Positions 1 through 7,367 of a stretch of DNA of 10,801 nt are shown here, one piece after another. This DNA comes from Planctomycetaceae bacterium. GTDB lineage: Bacteria > Planctomycetota > Phycisphaerae > Phycisphaerales > SM1A02. The notes beneath the pieces are model-generated. The model made no database searches and had not been told where the DNA came from. It saw only the letters and a program-made list of their open reading frames with translations. The translations under genes were made by a program, and so were the position numbers. The stretch covers positions 1-10,801 of the forward strand of contig NYWY01000021.1 in NCBI GenBank assembly GCA_002685335.1, in the 5' to 3' direction. How positions within the stretch are numbered: the first letter of the stretch is position 1; the number at the start of each line of letters is the position of its first letter.

Positions 1-328
1 CAGCCTCTATTCGGCCTGCGACGTCTTCGCGCTGCCCACCAGCCAGGAGAACTTCGGATTCGTGTTCTTCGAATCACTCGCATCGGCGACGCCGGTGATC
101 ACCACCGATCTGGTCGACACGCGATTCGAGATCGAGCGATCGGGAGGCGGCGTGATCGTCCCCCAGACCGGCGACGCATTCGCCGACGCGATCGAATCCT
201 TCCGGACCGGTGATCGGGATTCCGTGACGATGGGCGCCGCCGGCCGCACCTGGACCCTCGCGAACCTCGACACGTCGACGGTGGCGGGGGCCTTCGAGGC
301 GGTCTACGAATCCTGCGTTCCGGATTGA
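1..328 (+). CDS. Glycosyltransferase family 4 protein, C-terminal part (5' end outside window)
   Basis: The reading frame is open from base 2 and gives 108 residues before the TGA at 326-328. It matches the C-terminal donor-binding half of a GT-B fold, GT4-type glycosyltransferase. Near the start is an SACDVFALPT segment, followed by an EX7E motif (E16 to E24 of the visible part, sequence ENFGFVFFE). This motif normally contacts the nucleotide-sugar phosphates and ribose. After it comes the usual small-residue loop and strand (SLASATPVITTD). Such enzymes work at the cytoplasmic face and transfer a sugar from a nucleotide donor to a lipid-linked glycan or other acceptor. Donor and acceptor cannot be told from this fragment. 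Its 3' end overlaps the flippase gene on the other strand by 25 bases, so the two genes converge. The family call is firm; the role in the same glycan pathway is inferred from context. Confidence 0.9.
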   Translation, partial: SLYSACDVFALPTSQENFGFVFFESLASATPVITTDLVDTRFEIERSGGGVIVPQTGDAFADAIESFRTGDRDSVTMGAAGRTWTLANLDTSTVAGAFEAVYESCVPD

Positions 329-1812
329 GTGGATCCACCCGGCAGATGCCGGCGGAGAGGGCTCGGTAGAAGTCCGATGATCTCCCCTCTCGTATCGGTC
401 GGGATCGCAAGCAGCGTCATCGGGAGAAGCACGAGGTAGGTCGCGCCTGCGGCCGCCAGTGCGATCACACCGCTGAAACGCCCCGTGGTCCCTTCGAGGA
501 GCAGATGTCCGACCATCGCGGCGATCCCGCCGGCGATGATCACCGGCACCGTGGAGCGAATGAGATGCAGCATCGCGGCGATGATCGGAACGTCATACGC
601 CCTGAGCACGAAACCGATTCCCAGAATCGAAGCGATCAACATCCCCCCCGTCACGGCGAGTGAGATCCCATCGGGGGTTCCCCATACGAAGGCCCCGACG
701 GCCGCACCAGCCATCATGAAGACCGCGCGAATCCCTCCGCAGAAGACGCTCTCCGGGTACCTGCGTTGCGCCATCAGCGGAGACATGCCGATCCCGAGAA
801 TGGTGGTGAAAGTCAGACCGATCGAGAGAATCTGGACCGTGAACACCGCGCCGGCCCATTTCTCGTTCCACACCACCCGCTCCAACGGCTCGATCATCGC
901 GAGCATCGAAAGATTGATGGTCGCGATGGCGAAGCCGCCCGTGCTCAGGAGACGCCTGAGCGCCGCGACGAGCCGATCACGATCGTGTGACAGCCGCTTG
1001 ACCACCGGAACGAGAATGTTGAGGATCGTGGTCGTGAAGATCCGGCCCGGCTGCACCGCGAGTTGAAAACCGAAGTAGTAGGTACCGAGCACGGCGGCTT
1101 CGACGAGGAACTCGGCGATCATGTAGTCGCCGCTGCTGAAGAGGGACGTCATGACCGCACCGGCCGCGAGCCAGCGGAACTGATGGAGAAGCGGACGAAG
1201 GAAGCGCCGTCTCGGCTGGAAATCGGTGCGTACCGGTTGCGCCTTCACCCACAGAAAGATGATTTCAGCGAGCGCGCCGACGAGCACGGGGATCGCAAGG
1301 GCCATCGCGTCTTGAAGCCAGATGGCGAGGACGATCGTGAGGGGATAGACGAACAGATTGTTGATGGCGGATGCAAGTGCGCTCGCCCCGAAGGCGAGCT
1401 GAGCGTTCATTTTGGCCCGCAGGACGAACCGAATCGGCGACAACATCATGGTGACGCCGAGAATCCAGAGCAGGCCCACGATGCTGGGTTCGTCGAAGTG
1501 GTTCGCGATCGTCGGCGCGAGCACCAGCATGGGGATCACCCCGATGAGATAGAAACCACTACTGATGCCGAAGACGGTTCCGGTACGGAAACGACGGTGG
1601 GACGGTGGGAGGGTGACGAGATAGGAAAGGGCGTTTCCGCCCTGCAGGATCCCGGCGATCGCCTGAATGCCGATCGCCATCGCAAAGACGCCGAATTGCT
1701 CGTCTGCGAGCAACAGGCCGGTCACGATCTGCGCCGCGAGGGCGGCGACCCGCCCGAAGAGGCTGGCCGCGAGCATGAGAGTGGCGCCGCGTGCGGCGTG
1801 CTGGGTCAGCAT
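304..1812 (-). CDS. Polysaccharide flippase, Wzx/MOP superfamily (lipopolysaccharide exporter-like)
   Basis: A 502-residue, very hydrophobic protein with a dozen or more membrane-spanning stretches. The first is about residues 9-34, and further ones lie around 41-65, 78-100, 111-130, 147-166, 171-190, 320-346, 362-378, 384-403, 420-438 and 447-470. Length and layout fit the MOP-superfamily polysaccharide transporters (Polysacc_synt). The central segment TYYFGFQLAVQPGRIF (about 244-259), followed by ILNILVPVVKRLS, resembles WzxC-type exporters. It probably flips undecaprenyl-linked repeat units across the inner membrane. The frame stays open upstream to 1977. I chose the ATG at 1812 because the membrane domain starts directly after it, while the extra 55 residues are polar and run into the divergent gene. 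No clear Shine-Dalgarno precedes this ATG. A TACAAT box at 1828-1833 on this strand could mean a very short leader. The 3' end overlaps the convergent glycosyltransferase gene. Confidence 0.9.
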   Translation of the reverse strand: MLTQHAARGATLMLAASLFGRVAALAAQIVTGLLLADEQFGVFAMAIGIQAIAGILQGGNALSYLVTLPPSHRRFRTGTVFGISSGFYLIGVIPMLVLAPTIANHFDEPSIVGLLWILGVTMMLSPIRFVLRAKMNAQLAFGASALASAINNLFVYPLTIVLAIWLQDAMALAIPVLVGALAEIIFLWVKAQPVRTDFQPRRRFLRPLLHQFRWLAAGAVMTSLFSSGDYMIAEFLVEAAVLGTYYFGFQLAVQPGRIFTTTILNILVPVVKRLSHDRDRLVAALRRLLSTGGFAIATINLSMLAMIEPLERVVWNEKWAGAVFTVQILSIGLTFTTILGIGMSPLMAQRRYPESVFCGGIRAVFMMAGAAVGAFVWGTPDGISLAVTGGMLIASILGIGFVLRAYDVPIIAAMLHLIRSTVPVIIAGGIAAMVGHLLLEGTTGRFSGVIALAAAGATYLVLLPMTLLAIPTDTRGEIIGLLPSPLRRHLPGGSTQSGTQDS

Positions 1813-1939
1813 GGTCGATCTATGACGATTGTAGGAAATTGTGGGGCCGTGATCTTGATTGCCATCTGGATCCGAGAATACGACAATCCGATGGTAGAGG
1901 AGTCTTGGAACTCGACGAAGGGTACTTCGGGGAATCGTC
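1813..1939. promoter_or_regulatory. Divergent intergenic region, flippase and secreted-protein genes
   Basis: These 127 bases separate two divergent start codons and should hold both promoters. On the minus strand, TACAAT (1833 down to 1828) matches a -10 box at five of six positions. No convincing -35 sits 16-18 bases upstream, and the box would leave a leader of only a few bases. On the plus strand, TTGATT at 1855-1860 followed by an AATACG-like element near 1877-1882 is a weak sigma70-type candidate. The location is secure; the individual boxes are guesses. Confidence 0.35.
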
Positions 1940-3400
1940 ATGTCCATACGTTCATGCTTTTGCGTCGCCGCAGTCACGATCGGCGTCTTCGGCCCGTCTC
2001 ATGGAAACGAGGCCCTTGCGTCGACGGATCCCGACCAGAGCATCCGCCCGGCCCGGGAGCGGCTGGTTGAAGCCTGGCTGATCGGAGGGTCGCACCACGA
2101 TCAGGCACGCCGCGGGGTCTCAACACATCAGATCACCGCGGGAGGATGGCCCGAGTTCGTCGACCAGCGTGCGAGGGCCGTCTATGACTGGGGCCTTCGT
2201 CGATTCTGGCTTCACAATCCCTTCGGCACGCTTTCAGGTGAGGTCATGCAGTTCGACCAGTATCTCGACGCCGAGGATGCGGGTCTGGACGTACTCACCG
2301 AGAACTTCTCGGAGTCGTGGGCGCCGGTGGTACAGGGGTCGTTCGGCGAGCCGATCGAACTCATCGCCTATCTCGGGACGGCGGATTCCGCCGACGACCG
2401 GCTGAAGTCCGCCTTCGCCGATGGAAATCCAGCCTCCATCCTGGGAACCATGCTTGCGTGCGTGAAACCGGTTCTTCTCGCCGGTGGATCGATCGGTGCC
2501 GATGCCTCCGTCAAACTCTCCGACGACGGACCCGAGTTCCGCTTCTACAAGTACCTCGAGTCGATCGGAATCCCGGTCTACGTGGAGTCCCGACCCAAGC
2601 TCGATAATCCGGGCTGGGCGGAGTTTCCCGTCTTCGCCGTCGATGCGTGGTGGAAACGATCCGATCCGGCACACAATCCGGACTGTGTTCCCTGGGCGCT
2701 GCACAACGAAGCGATGCAGGCGGGCGTTGTTCGATGGATGCGGAACTACCCGGGTGCGAGTACCGATCCCGCGGTGATCGCGGAGCTCGTGGGTCGCATT
2801 CGCGAAGCGTTGCTCGAAGGCCATACCGTGCTCTTCCGTTCCGACGGGCTCCGAGCCGCCGGCGTGTCGCTGGACCAGCTCGTCGCGGGAATCGATGAAC
2901 AGCTGGGCGTCGAATCCGGATCCGGCGGGTCCGCATCGAGCGAGGGTGACCCCCCCTTTGACGATCCGATGGACGCGATCGAGGCGCAGGCGGAACGAAT
3001 CTCCAGCGAGTTCCCCGACTTGCCGATGGAGTCCACGCCCGCAGGCGGTCGTTCGGCGCCGGACGTGCCCCGGTCCTCCGGTGGCGGTGGCAGCGGTGGT
3101 GGCGGTGGATCTGCGGCGGGGTCGTCCGGATCGATCGAGATCAAGCCACGTGGCTCGGGTGGTGGGGTGACGTCCGGAACGGGTGCCAACGCCTCGATCC
3201 AACGCGTGGGCACCGACGTGGATCCGATTTCGAACGCATCGGGCGTGGTCCCGAACCGCATTCTGTCGATCGCGGTCCGTCGCAAGGACCCGAACGGGCG
3301 ATCCAAGGTCATCCAGACCTCGACGGGAAAGCCCGCGGACTGGGTGGAGCGAGCTCGACGATCCGCACGTCGCGTCTCGATCGCGAATGGCGGCGATTGA
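1940..3400 (+). CDS. Secreted protein of unknown function with a Gly/Ser-rich linker
   Basis: A 486-residue protein that I do not recognise. It starts with a probable Sec signal peptide: an Arg at position 4, a hydrophobic core at about 6-18 and an ALA cleavage site at 25-27. Residues about 40-325 look like one globular domain. It is rich in aromatic residues, with a conserved-looking start (LIGGSHHDQARRGVSTHQ, then YDWGLRRFWLHNPFG at 82-96). It alternates strand-like and helix-like segments in a way that recalls a TIM barrel or a glycoside-hydrolase-like fold; this is only an impression. Residues 326-440 are low complexity, including a near-pure glycine run at 381-390. A short basic C-terminal segment follows (ILSIAVRRKDPNGRSKVIQ at 441-459, then an Arg-rich stretch 471-478). 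The ATG at 1940 puts the signal peptide at the N-terminus; only a weak GGGGA-like site precedes it. Its place between flippase and polymerase genes suggests an extracytoplasmic role in polysaccharide handling. Confidence 0.75.
   Translation: MSIRSCFCVAAVTIGVFGPSHGNEALASTDPDQSIRPARERLVEAWLIGGSHHDQARRGVSTHQITAGGWPEFVDQRARAVYDWGLRRFWLHNPFGTLSGEVMQFDQYLDAEDAGLDVLTENFSESWAPVVQGSFGEPIELIAYLGTADSADDRLKSAFADGNPASILGTMLACVKPVLLAGGSIGADASVKLSDDGPEFRFYKYLESIGIPVYVESRPKLDNPGWAEFPVFAVDAWWKRSDPAHNPDCVPWALHNEAMQAGVVRWMRNYPGASTDPAVIAELVGRIREALLEGHTVLFRSDGLRAAGVSLDQLVAGIDEQLGVESGSGGSASSEGDPPFDDPMDAIEAQAERISSEFPDLPMESTPAGGRSAPDVPRSSGGGGSGGGGGSAAGSSGSIEIKPRGSGGGVTSGTGANASIQRVGTDVDPISNASGVVPNRILSIAVRRKDPNGRSKVIQTSTGKPADWVERARRSARRVSIANGGD
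3080..3112 (+). repeat. Glycine-codon low-complexity tract (GGT/GGC/GGA)
   Basis: A run of GGN codons encodes GGGGSGGGGGS at residues 381-391 of the secreted protein. It resembles a flexible interdomain linker. Short GGTGGC units of this kind tend to expand and contract, so its length may vary between related strains. Confidence 0.8.
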
Positions 3401-3494
3401 CCAGCCGTCGGTAGTTGGTTCGGAGACTCACATCGCCTCGAGCGATCCGGTCCCCGTCCCGAGTCGCAGGACCGCTTCATCGGCCGCGTCCGGG

Positions 3495-3511
3495 CTGGGT
3501 CATCGACCCGG
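3495..3511 (+). terminator. Possible terminator hairpin for the secreted-protein gene
   Basis: CTGGGTC and GACCCGG pair over 7 bp (one G-U pair) around a 3-base ATC loop, about 95 bases after the stop codon at 3400. No T-run follows, so it is not a classic intrinsic terminator. It could be a termination or RNA-end-stabilising hairpin, or chance in GC-rich DNA. Confidence 0.25.
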
Positions 3512-3667
3512 TGACATCGAGACGATCCGTCGTCGACCAGGGACTTGATCGCGTGGTCCACGAACCACATTCGTCGGTCCGTTGATCTCGTGGTCTGATG
3601 GTGCCCGGGTGGGTCCACCGTACGACGGGCTCGAGTTGGTCGCCGCGATGGTCCCCGTGCGACCGGT

Positions 3668-3689
3668 CGGGTGGATCGTGATCCCCCCG
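3668..3689 (-). terminator. Possible terminator hairpin for the gmd-polymerase operon
   Basis: Bases 3668-3676 pair with 3681-3689 with a single mismatch (3672/3685) around a 4-base loop. This makes a strong GC-rich stem that starts 26 bases beyond the polymerase stop codon. No T-run follows on the minus strand, so termination would have to be non-canonical. The position fits; the function is inferred. Confidence 0.35.
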
Positions 3690-3715
3690 GAAGGAAGACG
3701 GAAATCGTCTCGATC

Positions 3716-5077
3716 TCAGTCGAGCGCGGTCTCTTCGATGTGATCCCAGTCGCCCTCGTCATCGTCCACGACGTGGAATTCGTCCTCCTCGGTGGACCCG
3801 AAGGCGAGCCCCGTGACCTTGAGGATGACGATGAAGAGGATCGCGAGGCCGAGCAGCTCGACGGTGTAGACCGCGATGTCCCCTCGGCTGTACGCCACGA
3901 GTTTGGGGCTCATGGCCGCGAGCATCGCGATGAGCCATGGATTCGAAGGCTGGCGGCGCAGCAGGTCGTCGAAGATCCGGAAGACGCCACCGACGACCAG
4001 GCCGTAGATCGCCGCCATCCAGAGCCCGCCGTCGTGGAACGCGTTTCCGATGATCCCCGGTCCCCAATTCACGTAGCCATCCGAGAACTCACCGAGGTTC
4101 TCTGGCAGGCTCTCCCCGACCGCCTGTGGCTTGTTCGGCCACCACTGTCGAGGGACGGGATTGCTGAGCACGTACCAGAGCGTGTGGAAGTACTCCGGTT
4201 CACCATTTCGATGGAATTCCTCGATGCACAGCAACGACACGGTGATGGCGTCTTCGCGGAGGGCGCTCTCGGCGTCACCGCCGGTGTCGATCTCGAATCG
4301 AAGCAACTGCTTGATCCGGTCCATCGCGATGCCCGAATCGGCTTCGCCCATGTGATCGTGGCGAAAACCGCTGTAGGCGAGGATCACGATCGCGGCGCCC
4401 ACGCCGAGCGCGAGGATTCGGCCGATGGTGGCGGAAGGGCGTTGGTATCGCCACCGCGCCCAGTACCAGGTGATCGGAAAGGCCATGAGCGCCGCAAAGA
4501 GCGGGTGACGCCCTGCGCCGAAGAGCGCCACGAACACGGCGAGCATCAATGCGAAGCCGGTGGCGGCGAGAAAGATGATGTTGACCGGGTTTCGGAGCCA
4601 GCAGAACAGGAAGAGTGCGACGCTCGCCGCGGGCAGAAGCTTGCCGAGGACGTTGGTGATCTGGCCGATGACCGGAATATCGACGGGAAGCACCGAGGCG
4701 AGAAGACCGAGGAAGAGGCCGATGCTGCCGACGAACAGGACTCCGGCCACGTTCGGCGACGGCGACCTTCGCCAACGCGACGCGGCGATTCGCGAAGGCA
4801 GATTCCAGCGGTTGTAGGCCCACCAGAACATGACGAAGAAGATCGCCGTGCCCGTGAACAGGAGCAACACGTCGGAGAACGGGTGGTTGCCCCGATACAG
4901 TTTGGTGATTCCGGTGGTCAACGCGGCGACGCCGAAGAACTTGGCGCAGCCGAGGAGGAACAGGTGGCGAGCCGTGATGAGGTCGTCACCCAGAACGAGA
5001 TAGTTGTAGAGAATCACCGCCAACGGTGCGAAGACCATCAGGAAACCGAAGAGCGTGATGGGGGTGTCGATCGACAT
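3716..5077 (-). CDS. Wzy-like O-antigen/exopolysaccharide polymerase (multi-spanning membrane protein)
   Basis: A 453-residue integral membrane protein with about ten or more hydrophobic segments (for example 7-27, 39-56, 66-87, 111-130, 147-160, 165-187, 219-235, 345-366, 380-392, 404-425). Between the last two groups lies a large polar loop (about 237-345). It contains NPVPRQWWPNKP (306-317) and later NWGPGIIGNAFHDGGLW (337-353). These resemble the NP(I/V)PR..WP.KP and GPG.IG...GG motifs of Wzy-type polymerases, which join lipid-linked repeat units on the outer side of the membrane. The 26-residue C-terminal tail is strongly acidic (13 Asp/Glu in 428-453). The ATG at 5077 begins just before the first membrane segment and lies 7 bases after the gmd stop, so the genes are probably co-transcribed and translationally coupled. 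The frame could extend 27 residues upstream into gmd, but those residues are Arg-rich and unlike a membrane start. Low sequence conservation makes the exact family less certain than the type. Confidence 0.8.
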   Translation of the reverse strand: MSIDTPITLFGFLMVFAPLAVILYNYLVLGDDLITARHLFLLGCAKFFGVAALTTGITKLYRGNHPFSDVLLLFTGTAIFFVMFWWAYNRWNLPSRIAASRWRRSPSPNVAGVLFVGSIGLFLGLLASVLPVDIPVIGQITNVLGKLLPAASVALFLFCWLRNPVNIIFLAATGFALMLAVFVALFGAGRHPLFAALMAFPITWYWARWRYQRPSATIGRILALGVGAAIVILAYSGFRHDHMGEADSGIAMDRIKQLLRFEIDTGGDAESALREDAITVSLLCIEEFHRNGEPEYFHTLWYVLSNPVPRQWWPNKPQAVGESLPENLGEFSDGYVNWGPGIIGNAFHDGGLWMAAIYGLVVGGVFRIFDDLLRRQPSNPWLIAMLAAMSPKLVAYSRGDIAVYTVELLGLAILFIVILKVTGLAFGSTEEDEFHVVDDDEGDWDHIEETALD

Positions 5078-5084
5078 CGGATTC

Positions 5085-6146
<1,062 letters not shown>

Positions 6147-6152
6147 CGGGGA

Positions 6153-6157
6153 CTCCT
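6153..6157 (-). promoter_or_regulatory. Ribosome binding site of gmd
   Basis: AGGAG on the minus strand lies 6 bases before the ATG at 6146. It decides against the longer frame that runs upstream to 6353. Confidence 0.8.
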
Positions 6158-6373
6158 GCGGCTTTGATCCGGATCGAGACACATCTCGAGGATCGCTTGA
6201 CCGCTCGCTGGGAACAGTAGTATCGGCCCTCCGGCAGTGGGGCTTGCGGAGTTCCCGTGGTCTCGAGCATGGTTTTCGTCGAAATCGATCATCTGGGCGG
6301 GAGCAGCGGGATTCATCGACGCCAGGCCCCCTGAAGGTCGATGACAGGTGCACTCTACGAACGCAGGATCATC

Positions 6374-6378
6374 GGAGG
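6374..6378 (+). promoter_or_regulatory. Ribosome binding site of the fucose-synthase gene
   Basis: GGAGG lies 4 bases before the ATG at 6383. It supports that start over the in-frame ATG at 6341, which has no comparable site. Confidence 0.8.
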
Positions 6379-6382
6379 TTCC

Positions 6383-7363
6383 ATGGATCTGGCAGGCAAG
6401 ACAGTCGTGGTGACCGGCGGCGCTGGATTTCTCGGCCGATCGGTCGTGGCCCAGCTGAAGGCCGGCGGTGCAGGTCGAATCATCGTTCCCAGACGCCGCG
6501 AATACGACCTGGTGCACGAAGAGGCCGCGATTCGGCTCTATCGGGACCATGATCCGGATGTCGTGCTCCACCTTGCCGCAGAGGTCGGCGGCATCGGGGC
6601 GAATCAAGCCAATCCCGGGCGGTACTTCTTCGCCAACATGGCGATGGCGGTCAATCTGATCGAACAGGCCCGGATCCATGCGTCGGGTGATCGCCCGTTC
6701 AAGTTCCTTCAGGTCGGCACGATTTGCGCGTATCCAAAGTTCACGCCGGTGCCGTTCAAGGAGCAGGATCTCTGGGAGGGTTACCCCGAAGAGACCAACG
6801 CCCCGTACGGCATTGCGAAGAAGGCGGCGATGGTGATGCTCGATGGGTACCACCGCCAATACGGGCTGAAATCCGCCTACGTGCTTCCGGTGAACCTCTA
6901 CGGTCCCTTCGATAATTTTCATCCCCAGACCAGCCACGTCATCCCCGCCTTGATTCGAAAGTGCGTGACGGCGCGGGATGCCGGGGACGATCACATGGAG
7001 TGTTGGGGAACCGGTTCCGCGAGCCGGGAGTTCCTGTACGTCGACGATTGTGCGAAGGGCATCGTTCGAGCCGCGGAGGTCCTCGACGAACCCACGCCGA
7101 TCAACCTCGGCACCTGCATGGAGATCACGATTCGCGAGCTCGTCGAGCTCATCGCGAAGCTCTCGGGCTTCGAGGGCGAAATTCGCTGGGACGCCACCAA
7201 GCCGGATGGCCAGCCGCGCCGCTGCCTCGACACGACGACCGCGGCCGCCCGACTGGACTGGAAGGCCACGGTGGGATTCGAGGACGGACTCCGGCGGACG
7301 ATCGACTGGTTCGTCGAACACCGCGAAGAGATCGAGTCCGCGGAAGCAGACTCGGCGGATTGA
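6383..7363 (+). CDS. fcl: GDP-L-fucose synthase (GDP-4-keto-6-deoxymannose 3,5-epimerase/4-reductase)
   Basis: A 326-residue cytoplasmic SDR enzyme, the usual size for the family. It epimerises GDP-4-keto-6-deoxymannose at C3 and C5 and reduces C4 with NADPH to give GDP-L-fucose, completing the pathway begun by gmd. The dinucleotide motif is TGGAGFLG (glycines 12, 15, 18). [20 protein letters not shown] (63-82) and [20 protein letters not shown] (172-191) are hallmarks. The YxxxK pair is Y142/K146. C115 and H185 align with the acid/base residues of the E. coli enzyme. The catalytic Ser of the GSSC motif is Thr here (GTIC, T113), which should keep the hydroxyl function. The first 14 residues of the longer frame are rejected because the GGAGG site and the beta strand both fit the ATG at 6383. 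It heads the plus-strand run, and the next gene starts after 4 bases. Confidence 0.95.
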   Translation: MDLAGKTVVVTGGAGFLGRSVVAQLKAGGAGRIIVPRRREYDLVHEEAAIRLYRDHDPDVVLHLAAEVGGIGANQANPGRYFFANMAMAVNLIEQARIHASGDRPFKFLQVGTICAYPKFTPVPFKEQDLWEGYPEETNAPYGIAKKAAMVMLDGYHRQYGLKSAYVLPVNLYGPFDNFHPQTSHVIPALIRKCVTARDAGDDHMECWGTGSASREFLYVDDCAKGIVRAAEVLDEPTPINLGTCMEITIRELVELIAKLSGFEGEIRWDATKPDGQPRRCLDTTTAAARLDWKATVGFEDGLRRTIDWFVEHREEIESAEADSAD

Positions 7364-7367
7364 TCAC

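Larger units (their letters stand above)
3401..3715. other. Convergent non-coding spacer
   Basis: This stretch of 315 bases lies between the stop codons of two genes that point at each other. No plausible coding frame continues through it, because the open frames here are high-GC shadows with biased Arg/Ser/Pro composition. It holds several hairpin-forming repeats: 3448-3453 with 3469-3474 (6 bp, long loop), 3495-3511 and 3668-3689. A region of this kind should terminate transcription from both sides. Confidence 0.6.
6147..6382. promoter_or_regulatory. Divergent control region between gmd and the fucose-synthase operon
   Basis: These 236 bases hold the promoters of both arms of the locus. 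For the plus strand, TTGACC (6197-6202) and TAGTAT (6218-6223) form a possible sigma70 promoter. The spacer is a short 15 bases, and the leader before the ATG at 6383 would be long. Nearer gmd lie a GATCCGGATC palindrome (6166-6175) and a TCGAGA/TCTCGA inverted repeat (6174-6189), either of which could be an operator. No clear gmd promoter was found. The region's role is secure from gene layout; the elements are tentative. Confidence 0.4.

Noticed and set aside
1063..2070. Long open frame (335 codons) on the plus strand
   Set aside because: It is the antisense shadow of the flippase with charged, low-complexity composition and no recognisable domain.
3080..3112. Possible tandem-repeat or mobile-element signature
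   Set aside because: The GGN repeats are in frame and encode a glycine linker, so no mobile element is needed to explain them.
2746..3762. Long open frame (338 codons) on the minus strand
   Set aside because: It is antisense to the secreted protein and spans the spacer; it is rich in Arg/Ser/Pro and lacks a plausible start region.
6978..7367. N-terminal extension of the second GT4 gene by 130 codons
   Set aside because: The extension lies out of frame within fucose synthase and is Arg/Ser-rich. MRILLINQAFYPD at 7368 is a standard GT4 N-terminus.
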